NCBI RefSeq assembly: GCF_018604545.1
Contig: NZ_CP075896.1
Location: 6,448,001 to 6,512,000 of the forward strand
Direction: 5' to 3'
DNA: 64,000 bases
From: Streptomyces koelreuteriae
Lineage (GTDB): Bacteria > Actinomycetota > Actinomycetes > Streptomycetales > Streptomycetaceae
Notes under the pieces: generated by a model
Databases searched by the model: none
Told to the model about the DNA's origin: nothing
The model's input: only the letters and a program-made list of their open reading frames with translations
Shown here: positions 16,009 through 24,839 of the stretch, piece after piece
Layout: every line of letters begins with the position of its first letter
Numbering within the stretch: the first letter of the stretch is position 1
Translations under genes and position numbers: made by a program

Positions 16009-16614
16009 TCAGGACGGGCCGTCGAGGGTGACGTCGTCGCGGTGAGCCCCGTACAACGCCACCTGGCGGGCCATGACCTCCCGCATCGACGTGCCGCGCG
16101 GGATGCCGTACACCGTGCCGGGGAAGTCCAGCGCCTCCTGGATCTGCCACAGTTCGTCGTGCTCGCCGGGGGCGAAGAGCCGGGCCCGGGGCGCTCCCGC
16201 CGCGATCCAGCCGATGGGCAGGACCGTGCCGGGCGGCAGTACGGAGTTGACGTGCAGCACGCTGTGGATCCGCAGCTCTGAGCCCGTGCTCGCGACGGCC
16301 CCCGGGAAGACGCAGGCACCGGTGGCCACGAAGACCTCGTCCTCCAGGGTCGCCCCGTTCACATGGGCGTGCGGGCCGACGAGCACGGCGTCACCGATCA
16401 CGGCGGGGTGCCCGGCCCGCCCCCGCACCAGCGCGTTCTCCATCACCACGACGTCGGAGCCGACCCGCACCTCCCCGTCCTCGGCGGTGAGCACCGCCCC
16501 GTGCAGCACCCGGCTGCGCTCCCCGAGGACGACGGCCCCGCACAGGACGGCCGTCGGGGCGACGTACGCGGACTCGGGGACGACGGGGCGCCGCCCGCGG
16601 TGCTCGATCAGCAT
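16009..16614 (-). CDS. gamma carbonic anhydrase-like hexapeptide-repeat protein
   Basis: A 201-residue left-handed beta-helix protein with hexapeptide repeats from about residue 12 to 120 (VPESAYVAPTAVLCGAVVLGERSRVLHGAVL and onward) and a C-terminal helix. It resembles PaaY/YrdA. In those proteins three histidines bind zinc, in blocks like LH and GHxxxLHG. Here the matching places read VRG and GPHAHVNG, so the usual metal site is not conserved. Function is therefore open: a structural or acyl-binding role is possible. Tail-to-tail with the racemase gene (1 nt between) and 10 nt downstream of the Rid gene, with which it forms an operon. Confidence 0.75.
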   Translation of the reverse strand: MLIEHRGRRPVVPESAYVAPTAVLCGAVVLGERSRVLHGAVLTAEDGEVRVGSDVVVMENALVRGRAGHPAVIGDAVLVGPHAHVNGATLEDEVFVATGACVFPGAVASTGSELRIHSVLHVNSVLPPGTVLPIGWIAAGAPRARLFAPGEHDELWQIQEALDFPGTVYGIPRGTSMREVMARQVALYGAHRDDVTLDGPS

Positions 16615-16624
16615 GGAGTTCTCC

Positions 16625-17038
16625 TCAGGTCGGCGCCCCGTCGGGCACGACGGCTGTCGCCGTAATCTCCACCAGCTGCCCCGTGTACCCGAGGCACGCC
16701 ACGCCGATCAGCGTCGACGCGTGCGGACCGGCACTGAGCCCGGACGCCTCGACGACCTCCCAGACGGCGGACAGCACGGCCGTCTCACCGCTCACGACGT
16801 ACACCTCGGTCGAAACGACGTGCGGCAGGTCGCTGCCTACGGCGTGCAGTTGCTCCCGCAGATTGGCGATCACCTGCTCGGCCTGCAGTACGGGATCTCC
16901 GGGTCCGACGAGGTTGCCCTCGGCGTCGAGCGGCACGGACCCGGCGAGGAACGCCAGCCGGGTGCCGGCCTCGACGACGGAGGCGTGGGAGTAGGTGGGC
17001 GGCGGGAAGAGGCTCGGGACGGTGACGCGACGGATCAC
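16625..17038 (-). CDS. Rid/YjgF/YER057c/UK114 family protein
   Basis: A 137-residue single-domain Rid protein: AFLAGSVPLDAEGNLVGPGDPVLQAEQVIANLREQLHAVG and VVSTEVYVVSGE are typical. RidA deaminates reactive enamine intermediates through an arginine in a PARxxV motif near the C-terminus. Here the place reads PHASTLIGVACLGYTGQLVEI, with no arginine, so canonical RidA activity is doubtful and it may belong to another Rid group. Next to an NCS1 permease/racemase operon, a role in nitrogen-compound breakdown is plausible. Followed by the hexapeptide-repeat gene. Confidence 0.82.
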   Translation of the reverse strand: MIRRVTVPSLFPPPTYSHASVVEAGTRLAFLAGSVPLDAEGNLVGPGDPVLQAEQVIANLREQLHAVGSDLPHVVSTEVYVVSGETAVLSAVWEVVEASGLSAGPHASTLIGVACLGYTGQLVEITATAVVPDGAPT

Positions 17039-17410
17039 GCGGGGCTCCGATCTGGGGCGGTGACTGGGCGGTTGTCCGACCGATCATGCGGGGCCCGGTG
17101 CGCGTCCGCACCCGTATTTCGGTTCACGCGATCCGGCCGGTCCCTCTACGCTGCTCGGGCCGAGAAGGGGCGACGGCGGGATCTGACCCACTGGCCCGGG
17201 TGGTCAGCGACGCGGAGGCGCTCTTCGCACGGGCCGTGGAGTCGGCCCGCTCCTGGCGATTGCGTTCATAATGAACCCGGCTCTCCCGCACTCCGTCACG
17301 TTCCGGAAACCTTTCTTCCAGGAACCCCGCCTACCGTGGACAGCCACACCCCGCCCGGCCACCGTCGCCCGAAGGCCCACCCCTGCCCTCGACGAGACGA
17401 CAGGAGCCCA
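17039..17410. other. 372-bp divergent intergenic region before the FUSC gene
   Basis: No convincing gene. A 61-codon open frame at 17086-17271 has no ribosome site and no recognisable product. The notable contents are a perfect 13-bp palindrome at 17264-17276 and an imperfect inverted repeat bounded by GTTCC (17300) and GGAAC (17325), both ahead of the FUSC gene. The FUSC start has ACAGGAG upstream. Confidence 0.5.
17264..17276. promoter_or_regulatory. 13-bp palindrome, possible operator
   Basis: GTTCATAATGAAC is a perfect 6-bp inverted repeat around a single A and one of few AT-rich spots here. It contains CATAAT, which could serve as a -10 hexamer, so a bound protein would block transcription of the FUSC gene. 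The regulator is not identified. Confidence 0.45.
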
Positions 17411-19309
17411 GTGTCCCGATCCCGCCGCTTTTCCCTCGTGCTGCCGCCCTGGCTCGCGCACGCCCTGCGCGCCCAGCGGGGGCCGGTGCCCTGGAGCGCG
17501 GTGACGCGGGGGGCCCTGTCCGCCGGGCCGTTGCTGCTGGTGGCAGTGGCGACGGGACGTACCTCGCTCGGTGTCGTCGCCGCCATCGCTGCCATGCTCG
17601 CCGGGATCAACGACCGGCCCGGGAGCCGGCGGGTCTCGGTCAAGCGGCTCGGGGTGCCCGCGCTGGGCGGCGCCCTGGGCCTGGTGATCGGTACCTATGC
17701 CGGGCAGGGGACCGGCGCGGTCGTGCTGACCCTGGTCCTCACGGCCGTCGGGCTCATCGCCGGGGGGATGAGCGCCGTGGGGCCCGTCGCCTCCGCCTCC
17801 GGGACACAGTTGCTCGTCGGCGCGGCGATCGGCGCGGGGATGCCCCTGCCCGAGTCGGGGTGGCAGCGCGCGCTCGCCTTCCTCGCCGGGGCCGGCTGGC
17901 TGCTCGTGCTCCGGCTCGTGCTGCCCACGCCCGGCTCCCTCGCCGGGGACTTCCGCTTCGACGGGGAGCGGGCGGCCGTCGCCGGTGTCTACGACGCCGT
18001 CGCCGAGCTGCTCGACGCCGTCGGCGGGCCGGACGCCATCCGCCGCCGTGCCGCGCTCACCGCCGCCCTCGATCACGCCCAGGACGCCCTCGCCGGGCCC
18101 CGGCTGCGGCGCTACGCCTCCTCCTCCACCGAGCGGCGGCTGCACGCGCAGTACGCCGCCGCGCTGCCCCTCGCCGAGGCCGCCACCGCGCTGGCCTGGG
18201 CCGAAGAGGCCGTATCCGAACGGGCTTCCGAAGGCCCCCGGCGGCTCGCCGCCGCCGTACGCGACAACGCCCACACCGGGCCGCTGCCCGCTCCCTCCCG
18301 CTCGGTGCCCGCCCTGCGCGCCCTCGACGACGCCCTGCTCCAGGCCGCCGAGGTGTTCGACCAGGGCGGGGGCGGCGATCTGCACACCCGGCCCCGTACC
18401 GCCAGGGACCGGTTGCGCGCCGCCTTCGGCACCGCCGGACGCGAGTACGGACTGCGCGTCGCCCTCTGCTTCGGGGCCAGTTCCGCGGTCGCCCAGGCCC
18501 TGCACCAGACCCAGTGGTACGGCGAGCACGAGCACTGGTACTGGCTGCCCGCCACCGCCGTCTTCCTCGTCAAGCCCGACCTCGGGCCCCTGGCCTCACG
18601 GGTGCTGAACCGGGCCGCCGGGACCGTCCTCGGCGCTCTCCTCTTCGCCGGGTTCGCCGCCGTCCTGCCCCGCCCGGACGGGCTGATCGCGCTCGTCGCC
18701 CTCAGCGGGGCGCTGATACCCGTCGCCACCCGGCACTTCGCCGCCCAGACCGCCGTCGTCACCGTCCTCGTCCTCGCCCTGGTCATGGTCGGCGGCGAGG
18801 CGCAGGCCTCCGCGGGCCGGATCGGCGAAACACTGCTGGCCTGCGCGATCGTGCTGATCGTCGGGCATCTGCCGATGCCCGGCCAGCGCGGCGGGGGAGT
18901 ACGCGCCCGGCTGGCGGCGGCGATCCGGGCCGCGTTCGCCTACCTCACCCATGTCCTCGACGAGGCCGACGCCCCACGCATCGGCGGCTCCGGCACCCCC
19001 TCCGACCACCGCGCCACCCGCTGGACCCTGCGCCGCGAGGCCTACCGCACCCTCGCCGAGGCCCGCACGGCCATCTCCCTGTCCGCGCACGAACTGCCCG
19101 CCCTCGCCCGGCACACCGAGGGCGCGGACGAGGTGGCCGACCTCCTCGAACGCCTCGTCGACACCACCACCGCCTGCGCCGTGCACCTCGACGACACGGG
19201 CCGGATCGGCCCCCGCCACACCGAACGCCTCACGGAGGTCCTCGACGAACTCACCGGACCCGGGGAACGGGTGGGGCTGCGACTGCCCCGGACACCCCTC
19301 GCCGGATAG
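17411..19309 (+). CDS. FUSC family (aromatic acid exporter-like) membrane protein
   Basis: A 632-residue integral membrane protein with two hydrophobic blocks, each of about five to six spans (residues 30-175 and 345-490), separated by a helical cytoplasmic domain and followed by a second soluble helical domain of 140 residues. YGLRVALCFGASSAVAQAL...HWYWLPATAVFLVKPDLGPLASRVLNRAAGTVLGALLFA is the FUSC signature of fusaric-acid and p-hydroxybenzoate efflux proteins. GTG at 17411 with ACAGGAG upstream; the much longer open frame upstream is antisense to two genes and is not used. The amidohydrolase follows after 22 nt, so the two probably form an operon. Confidence 0.85.
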   Translation: MSRSRRFSLVLPPWLAHALRAQRGPVPWSAVTRGALSAGPLLLVAVATGRTSLGVVAAIAAMLAGINDRPGSRRVSVKRLGVPALGGALGLVIGTYAGQGTGAVVLTLVLTAVGLIAGGMSAVGPVASASGTQLLVGAAIGAGMPLPESGWQRALAFLAGAGWLLVLRLVLPTPGSLAGDFRFDGERAAVAGVYDAVAELLDAVGGPDAIRRRAALTAALDHAQDALAGPRLRRYASSSTERRLHAQYAAALPLAEAATALAWAEEAVSERASEGPRRLAAAVRDNAHTGPLPAPSRSVPALRALDDALLQAAEVFDQGGGGDLHTRPRTARDRLRAAFGTAGREYGLRVALCFGASSAVAQALHQTQWYGEHEHWYWLPATAVFLVKPDLGPLASRVLNRAAGTVLGALLFAGFAAVLPRPDGLIALVALSGALIPVATRHFAAQTAVVTVLVLALVMVGGEAQASAGRIGETLLACAIVLIVGHLPMPGQRGGGVRARLAAAIRAAFAYLTHVLDEADAPRIGGSGTPSDHRATRWTLRREAYRTLAEARTAISLSAHELPALARHTEGADEVADLLERLVDTTTACAVHLDDTGRIGPRHTERLTEVLDELTGPGERVGLRLPRTPLAG

Positions 19310-19331
19310 CGCCCCGTCGTACCTTGGCGTG

Positions 19332-20696
19332 ATGACGCCTGCTGCCACGGACAGCCCCGCCGATCTGATCATCAGCGCCTGTGCCGTCCTCGTCCACGAC
19401 GACCAGGAGCGGATCGGCTTCGAGGAGGACGCCGCGATCGTCGTACGGAACGGGATCGTCGAGGCCGTCACGAGCACCGCCCAGGCCCGGGACCTGGCCG
19501 CCGCCGAGCGCCTCGACGCCCGTGGCCAGGTCGCCCTGCCCGGCCTGATCAACTGTCACACGCACGCGCCGATGGTCGCCCTGCGCGGACTCGCCGAGGA
19601 CCTGCCCACCGAGGAGTGGTTCAACGACGTCATTTGGCCCGTCGAGTCCAACCTGACGGCGAAGGACATCGAGCTGGGTGCGCGCCTCGCCTGCGCCGAG
19701 ATGATCCGCGCCGGCGTCACCTGCTTCGCCGACCACTACTTCGCCATGGACGAGGTCGCCGCCGTGGTCGCCGAGTGCGGCATGCGGGCACTGCTCGGCG
19801 AGGCCTATTTCTCCTCCCAGGGCCCCGAGGGCGGGGAGCGGTCACTGGACTTCGCGCTGCGGCACCGCGGCTCGGCGGACGGCCGTATCACCACCGCGCT
19901 CGCGCCCCACGCCCCCTACACCGTCGACGACACCGACCTCGCCGCCACCGCCGATCTCGCCCGCGCGCACGGCCTGCCCGTGCATCTCCACGCCGCGGAG
20001 AACCGGGGCCAGACGGACACCAGCCTCGCCCGCCACGGCGTCACCCCCATCGAGGTCCTGGCCCGCACCGGCATCCTCGACACGGACGTGCTCCTCGCCC
20101 ACGGCACCGGCATCACCGACCGCGACCTGCCCGTCCTGGAGCGGGCGGGCGGTCGTACGGCCGTCGCCACCGCGCCCCGCGGCTATCTCAAGTTCGCCTG
20201 GCCCGACACCACACCGGTCCGCGCCCTGCGCGACATCGGCGTCGACGTCGGACTTGCCACCGACGGCGCCGCCTCCAACAACTCCCTCGACGTGTGGGAG
20301 TCCATGGCCCTCACCTCACTCGTCCAGAAGCAGACCGAGGGCGACCCCCGCTGGCTCACCTCCCGCCAGGCCCTGCACCACGCCACCCTGCAGAGCGCCC
20401 GTGCCGTGGGGCTGGGGGACAGCGTCGGCAGCATCGCGCCGGGCCGCAGGGCGGACATCGTCCTGGTCGATCTCACCGGCCCGCACACCCGGCCCGTCCA
20501 CGACCTCGCGGCCACGCTCGTGCACAGCGCCCGCTCGGCCGACGTCCGCACCACGATCGTCGACGGACGGATCCTGATGCGCGACCGGGAGCTGCTGACC
20601 ATCGATGTGCCTGCGGTGGCGGGGGAATTGGAGGAGCGCCTGCCCGCGCTCGTGGACCGCGGCCACGGCCGGCGCATCCAGGAGTACGACACCTGA
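19332..20696 (+). CDS. TRZ/ATZ family amidohydrolase (MTA/SAH deaminase-like)
   Basis: A 454-residue metal-dependent deaminase or hydrolase of the amidohydrolase superfamily. Metal ligands are visible in NCHTHAPM (about residue 76), HLHAAEN, LAHGTG and ATDGAASNN. LRGLAEDLPTEEWFNDVIWPVE and GAASNNSLDVWESM match the methylthioadenosine/S-adenosylhomocysteine deaminase group, though related enzymes act on guanine, chlorohydrolase or hydantoin-like substrates. ATG at 19332. It follows the FUSC gene by 22 nt. A cytosolic enzyme; no signal peptide. Confidence 0.88.
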   Translation: MTPAATDSPADLIISACAVLVHDDQERIGFEEDAAIVVRNGIVEAVTSTAQARDLAAAERLDARGQVALPGLINCHTHAPMVALRGLAEDLPTEEWFNDVIWPVESNLTAKDIELGARLACAEMIRAGVTCFADHYFAMDEVAAVVAECGMRALLGEAYFSSQGPEGGERSLDFALRHRGSADGRITTALAPHAPYTVDDTDLAATADLARAHGLPVHLHAAENRGQTDTSLARHGVTPIEVLARTGILDTDVLLAHGTGITDRDLPVLERAGGRTAVATAPRGYLKFAWPDTTPVRALRDIGVDVGLATDGAASNNSLDVWESMALTSLVQKQTEGDPRWLTSRQALHHATLQSARAVGLGDSVGSIAPGRRADIVLVDLTGPHTRPVHDLAATLVHSARSADVRTTIVDGRILMRDRELLTIDVPAVAGELEERLPALVDRGHGRRIQEYDT

Positions 20697-20796
20697 GTCC
20701 CAGGAAAAACTTCGCGAGCCGGCGATGAGTTCCGCCCCTCCCACCGGTCACCACCCCGGACGGACCGTTGCCACAGGAGGGGTACAGGAGGGGTTC

Positions 20797-21486
20797 ATGT
20801 CGTTTCCGGAGATCGTCTCGCGCGACCGGTGGCGCGCGGCGCGTGCGGAACTGCTGCTCAAGGAGAAGGCCGCCACCCGCGCGCGGGACGCGCTGAGCGC
20901 CGAGCGGCGCGGACTGCCCATGGTGGAGGTCGACGAGGAGTACGTCTTCGAGGGCGGGGACGGCAAGGCCACCCTGCTCGACCTGTTCGAGGGGCGGCAC
21001 CAGCTCGTCGTCTACCACTTCATGTTCGCGCCCGAGTGGGACGCCGGCTGCCGCAGTTGCTCGGGATTCCTGGATCAAATAGGGCATCTCGCCCATCTCA
21101 AGGCCCGTGGCACGTCGTTCGCGGCCGTCTCCCGGGCGCCCTTCCCGAAGATCCTGCCCTTCAAGGCCCGAATGGGCTGGACGGTGCCCTGGTACTCCTC
21201 GCACGGCAGCGACTTCAACCGCGACTTCGAGGTGACGCTCGACCATGAGGGAGAGTTCTCCGAGCGCCCCGGCCTGAGCTGCTTCCTGCGGGACCGCGAC
21301 CGGATCTTCCACACCTACTCGACGTACGAGCGCGGCCTCGACGGCCTCGGCTCGACCACCAGTCTGCTCGACCTCACCGCGCTGGGCAGGCAGGAGGCGT
21401 GGGAGGAGCCCAAGGGGCGGGCGTCGGCTCTTGGGGCGCCTGCGGGAAGCGAGCGCGTCCGCTATCACGACGAGTACGACGATTGA
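20797..21486 (+). CDS. DUF899 family thioredoxin-like protein
   Basis: A 229-residue protein of the DUF899 family: LVVYHFMFAPEWDAGCRSCSGFLDQIGHL carries a CxxC pair (GCRSCSG) in the place of a thioredoxin-type redox site, and VSRAPFPKILPFKARMGWTVPWYSSHGSDFNRDF is the family block. A redox role is inferred from the fold; no substrate is known. ATG at 20797 with ACAGGAGGGG upstream. Its stop codon lies in the first arm of a nested inverted repeat (21484-21554). Confidence 0.85.
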   Translation: MSFPEIVSRDRWRAARAELLLKEKAATRARDALSAERRGLPMVEVDEEYVFEGGDGKATLLDLFEGRHQLVVYHFMFAPEWDAGCRSCSGFLDQIGHLAHLKARGTSFAAVSRAPFPKILPFKARMGWTVPWYSSHGSDFNRDFEVTLDHEGEFSERPGLSCFLRDRDRIFHTYSTYERGLDGLGSTTSLLDLTALGRQEAWEEPKGRASALGAPAGSERVRYHDEYDD

Positions 21487-21554
21487 CACGCAAAGTGAAC
21501 ACATCCGCCAAGAGGCTGAGAGGTTGGTCACACTTGGCGGTGAACGAGTGTCAA
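21484..21554 (+). terminator. nested inverted repeat over the DUF899 stop codon
   Basis: Outer arms TTGACAC (21484-21490, after the first T of the stop context) and GTGTCAA (21548-21554); inner arms CCGCCAAG (21505-21512) and CTTGGCGG (21533-21540) with a 20-nt loop. Arms are perfect but separated by unequal unpaired stretches, so it may be a terminator or a protein-binding site for the small gene downstream. Confidence 0.45.
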
Positions 21555-21641
21555 CTACGTCTCAGAACCGTCACTTCGCGAGCCGTTCACCCCATGGTTG
21601 GCGTTTAACTCTACGAGTACAGCGCTACATGGAGGTGCAGG

Positions 21642-21827
21642 GTGGTGAACGGGCGAACGGTGCTCGAGCGCTTTCCCGCCGGTGGGCCGCGTGGCTCCTG
21701 GCCTGCGGAGGAGTTCGCGCAGGCACGGCGTCTGGAGGGCCTGCCCGCCGAGGTTGTCATGGACCTCGCGACGGACATGTTCCTGGTGATCGTGCGCAGC
21801 GGCGACAGCGCCGACGCCACGGCCTGA
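21642..21827 (+). CDS. small conserved-looking hypothetical protein
   Basis: A 61-residue protein with no cysteine, signal or membrane segment: a basic N-terminus then AEEFAQARRLEGLPAEVVMDLATDMFLVIVRS, which would form helix-helix-strand. I do not recognise a family. GTG at 21642 has GGAGGTGCAGG upstream at good spacing, and codon use is normal, so it is likely real. It lies alone between a nested inverted repeat and the convergent ABC exporter gene. Confidence 0.62.
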   Translation: MVNGRTVLERFPAGGPRGSWPAEEFAQARRLEGLPAEVVMDLATDMFLVIVRSGDSADATA

Positions 21828-21851
21828 CGGACGGCCCGGGCAAGGCGTGGC

Positions 21852-23879
21852 TCAGCCCGCCTTCGGGGCCGGCACCTTCGCGGCCGAAGCGATCGGCGGG
21901 GCCGTCGCGGGCGGGGTGGCCGTCGTGGGCGGCGTGGTCGTTGTGTGCGGGGTGGCCGCCGTGGGCGGCTTGGTGAACTGCTCCGCCTGGAGCGCGTACA
22001 GCTCGGCGTAGAGCCCGCCGGTGGCCAGCAGCTCGTCCGGCGTCCCGGACTCCACGAGCCGGCCCTGGTCCAGGACATGCACCAGATCGGCATGGCGTAC
22101 GGACGCCAGCCGGTGCGTGATCAGTACGACCGTCTGGCCGCTGTCGGCCAGGGCGCGGATCCGCTCGAAGACCTCCAGCTCGGCGCGAGCGTCCAGGGCC
22201 GCCGTCGGCTCGTCCACGATCAGGATGCGGCCCTTGCGATAGGCCGCCCGGGCGATGCCCAGCCGCTGCCACTGGCCGCCCGACAGTTCGTGCCCGCCGC
22301 TGAAATTGCGGGCGAGCAGGGTGTCGAGGCCGCGTGGCAGATCCGCGACCACCGCCTCCGCCCCGGCCTCCGCGATCGACGCGGCCAGCCGCTCCTCGCA
22401 CACGGGCGCCGACGTACGCCCCAGGGCGACGTTCACCCGGGCCGTGAACGGCCACCGCTTGAAGTCCTGCGCCACCATCGCGATCCGCTCGGCCAGCAGA
22501 TGCCGGTCGGCGGTCGCCGCGTCCACACCGTCCCACAGGATCCGCCCCCGCTCCGGGGTGTACAGCCCGGCGAGCAGCTTGACCAGGGTCGTCTTGCCGG
22601 AGCCGTTCTCGCCGACCAGCGCCACGATCCGGCCCAGGGGGAGGGCGAGCGTCACATTGTCGAGAGCGGGGCGGGCCGACTCGCCGGGGTAGCGGAACGT
22701 GACGTTCTCGAAGCGGATCTCGCGCGGGTCCTCCGGCAGTTCCCTTCCGCCCGACGGGATCGCGCGCTGCGCCGCCTCCGTGTACAGCCGGTGCAGGTCG
22801 CCGACGAAGAGCGCCTCCTCGTGCAGCGCGTTGACCTCCACCACGAGTGTGTCGAGGCTCTGCGAGCCGGTCCGGATCGCGATCACGGCCGTACCCGCCA
22901 CCGACAGCGCCATCGAACCCGCCAGCAGCAGTCCGCCGAGCGTCGCGTACGTCGCCACCGTCGCCAGGCCCGTCCACGCCGCCGCGATCAGGCCGGTACG
23001 GGCGGCGAGCCCGGCCAGACGGGCCTGCTCGGCCTCGGCCGTCTCCGACATCGCGCGGAAGTGCCGCAGCAGGAAGGCGCCCACGCCGTGCACCCGGATC
23101 TCCGGGGCCGCCTCGGGCTCGATCAGCAGATTGCCCAGCAGTCGGCCCGCGCGGGCATGCTGCACCCAGGCATTGAAGGACTCATAACGCCGCCGGGCCA
23201 CGGTCAGCGCGCTCCAGGCACTCGGCAGCGTCATCGTCACCAGCAGCGGCAGCAGCGCCGGATGCAGCACGGTCAGTACGCCGGCCGCCGCGACCAGGGA
23301 GATCATCGCGTTGATCACACGCGTCCCGTACATGATCATCCGACGGGCGGAGGCGGCGCCGTACTGCGCGGTGTCCAGCAGCTTGTGGAAGGCGTGGTCC
23401 TCGATCGCGGCCAGTTCCACGGTCGCGGCCCGCTCCAGGTACCGCTCGGTCGCCACCCGCTCCACCTTGGGCTCCAGACGGCCGGTGGCGTAGGTGCTCG
23501 CGGCCCGCAGCAGTGCCGCGAGCAGCATCACGAGGGCCACCGTGACCAGCGCGGGGACGGCACCGCGCAGCCGGTCGTCGAGCGGCCCGCCGCCCATCAG
23601 CCGGGCCAGGACGCTGTTGACCGCGAGCAGGCTCACCGCCTGTGCGACGCCCCGGCCCGCCTCGCAGGCCAGCACGATCCGCGTGGCGCTCCGGTCGGCC
23701 TGCCGGGCGAGCCGGAGGCTGGACGCCAGCAGGGACGGCAACCGGGTGATCATCGCGCGGAAGTTCAGTTCCAGGAACGCGTCGGCGTGCTGGCTCCAGC
23801 CCATGTCGTAGCGCAGCGGCCCGCCGAAGAGCAGCCGCTCCGACTCGGACACCTCCGGCGCGGTCCGCTTCTTCCCCAC
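21852..23879 (-). CDS. ABC exporter, fused permease and ATP-binding protein
   Basis: A 675-residue half-transporter: membrane domain with about six spans (residues 60-330), then the nucleotide-binding domain with Walker A GENGSGKTTLVKLL, Q-loop VAQDFKRWPF, signature LSGGQWQRLGIARA, Walker B ILIVDEPTAALD and the switch histidine in ITHRL. The linker IRFENVTFRYPGESARPALDNVTL is classic. The last 40 residues are a Thr/Pro/Ala repeat tail ending KVPAPKAG. GTG at 23879 is preferred because GGAGG lies 10 nt upstream; the longer start at 23927 has no ribosome site. No partner half-transporter is adjacent, so it may act as a homodimer. Cargo unknown. Confidence 0.88.
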   Translation of the reverse strand: MGKKRTAPEVSESERLLFGGPLRYDMGWSQHADAFLELNFRAMITRLPSLLASSLRLARQADRSATRIVLACEAGRGVAQAVSLLAVNSVLARLMGGGPLDDRLRGAVPALVTVALVMLLAALLRAASTYATGRLEPKVERVATERYLERAATVELAAIEDHAFHKLLDTAQYGAASARRMIMYGTRVINAMISLVAAAGVLTVLHPALLPLLVTMTLPSAWSALTVARRRYESFNAWVQHARAGRLLGNLLIEPEAAPEIRVHGVGAFLLRHFRAMSETAEAEQARLAGLAARTGLIAAAWTGLATVATYATLGGLLLAGSMALSVAGTAVIAIRTGSQSLDTLVVEVNALHEEALFVGDLHRLYTEAAQRAIPSGGRELPEDPREIRFENVTFRYPGESARPALDNVTLALPLGRIVALVGENGSGKTTLVKLLAGLYTPERGRILWDGVDAATADRHLLAERIAMVAQDFKRWPFTARVNVALGRTSAPVCEERLAASIAEAGAEAVVADLPRGLDTLLARNFSGGHELSGGQWQRLGIARAAYRKGRILIVDEPTAALDARAELEVFERIRALADSGQTVVLITHRLASVRHADLVHVLDQGRLVESGTPDELLATGGLYAELYALQAEQFTKPPTAATPHTTTTPPTTATPPATAPPIASAAKVPAPKAG

Positions 23880-24404
23880 CGTCGACCGACCTCCCCGCTC
23901 AGGTCCCGCTCGTGAACCAACGGCCACTATCGCGGGGGCGGAGCCCGCCCGGGCAGGGCGCAGCCCGGGGCGCCGGATGCGCGCGGGCGCACGACCGGAC
24001 CCGGGGAGTTGTGGGGCGGCGCGGGGTCGTGGGGGTGGTGCGGATGCCTTGGCCTGGACGTGCTCGGGGGTCTTACGCGCCGGAGGGGGGGAGGCAGGGG
24101 TGGGGGTGCGTGGTGGCTGGGGCGTGCTTGGTGGGTCTGCGCGCGGGGGAGCCAGGCCGGGTGGGGCGTGTGGCGGCGGGTCGGGTTCGGCCGGCTCTGA
24201 GTGCCAGCCGGTCTGTGTGCGAGAGGTCCTGTGCGTCGGTAGGGCCGTGCTTGATGGGTACCGTGCGTCGGTAGGGCCGTGCTTGATGGGTACCGTGCGT
24301 CGGCCGGGCCGTGCTCGACGAGTGCCGCGCGTCGGGCCCGGCGGTGCTTGATGAGTGCCGCGTGCCGAACGAGCGGTGCTCGGCCGAGCCCTGCTCGACA
24401 GGCC
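23880..24404. other. 525-bp gene-free region with a 32-bp tandem array
   Basis: Between the end of the unknown gene at 24405 and the ABC exporter. The half near the exporter is very GC-rich with G-runs (24000-24160); the other half is the tandem array at 24231-24359. I see no convincing gene. Long open frames in this stretch are arginine-, serine- and proline-rich and reflect the repeats. Confidence 0.55.
24231..24359 (-). repeat. four tandem 32-bp units
   Basis: Units at 24231-24262 and 24263-24294 are identical (start GTGCGTCGGTAGGGCCGTGC); 24295-24326 and 24327-24359 are diverged copies. A fifth, degenerate piece leads up to the stop codon of the minus-strand gene ending at 24405. No spacer/repeat alternation, so it is not a CRISPR array. 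Confidence 0.85.
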
Positions 24405-24839
24405 CTACGCGCTGACCGGCCGCGACCAGGCCGGAGCTGTCCCCGTCACCCGGCACAGGGCCAGGTACAGCGGTATCGGCGGGGTGTACGGAAGCTTGCC
24501 GTCCGGGCGGTGGATCAGCCGGGGGAGTTCGGGGGCGTCGGGGACGATCGCGCCGGTGGCGTACCGCGCGGGGGCCGGCCACTCCAGGGCGTGGTCGGAG
24601 TCGGCGGGCACCAGCCACCACCAGTGCGTCCCGTCGGCGTAGACGCAGCCCGCGCGGGGCAGCCGGGGCATGACCAGCCGGCCGACACGGACGGGAACCG
24701 CGACCGCGTCGCAGCCGAGCGGCGCGGTCATGCCGTCGGGCACGGGCAGGCGCAGAGCAGGACCCGGCGTACGCAGCCCGCGCCGGAGGCGGGCGAGGGT
24801 GTCCAGGTTCAGTACGCGGCCACCGTGCGCGGACGTCAT
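24405..24839 (-). CDS. hypothetical protein coupled to the anti-sigma-type ATPase gene
   Basis: A 144-residue protein that I do not recognise. It has no signal peptide or membrane span. The centre holds an aromatic, glycine-bearing stretch (GCVYADGTHWWWLVPADSDHALEWPAP, about residues 65-90) that could form a small beta-domain, and the end PRLIHRPDGKLPYTPPIPLYLALCRVTG looks conserved rather than random. Its ATG overlaps the stop of the ATPase gene (ATGA), so the two proteins are made together and may act on the same partner. The tandem array begins just after it. Confidence 0.7.
   Translation of the reverse strand: MTSAHGGRVLNLDTLARLRRGLRTPGPALRLPVPDGMTAPLGCDAVAVPVRVGRLVMPRLPRAGCVYADGTHWWWLVPADSDHALEWPAPARYATGAIVPDAPELPRLIHRPDGKLPYTPPIPLYLALCRVTGTAPAWSRPVSA

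Noticed and set aside
17086..17271. 61-codon open frame before the FUSC gene
   Set aside because: No ribosome site, no recognisable product, and its end overlaps the palindrome at 17264.
16073..17410. 446-codon upstream extension of the FUSC gene
   Set aside because: Antisense to the hexapeptide-repeat and Rid genes; the GTG at 17411 has a proper ribosome site.
24231..24359. CRISPR array
   Set aside because: Units are directly adjacent with no unique spacers and no cas genes nearby.
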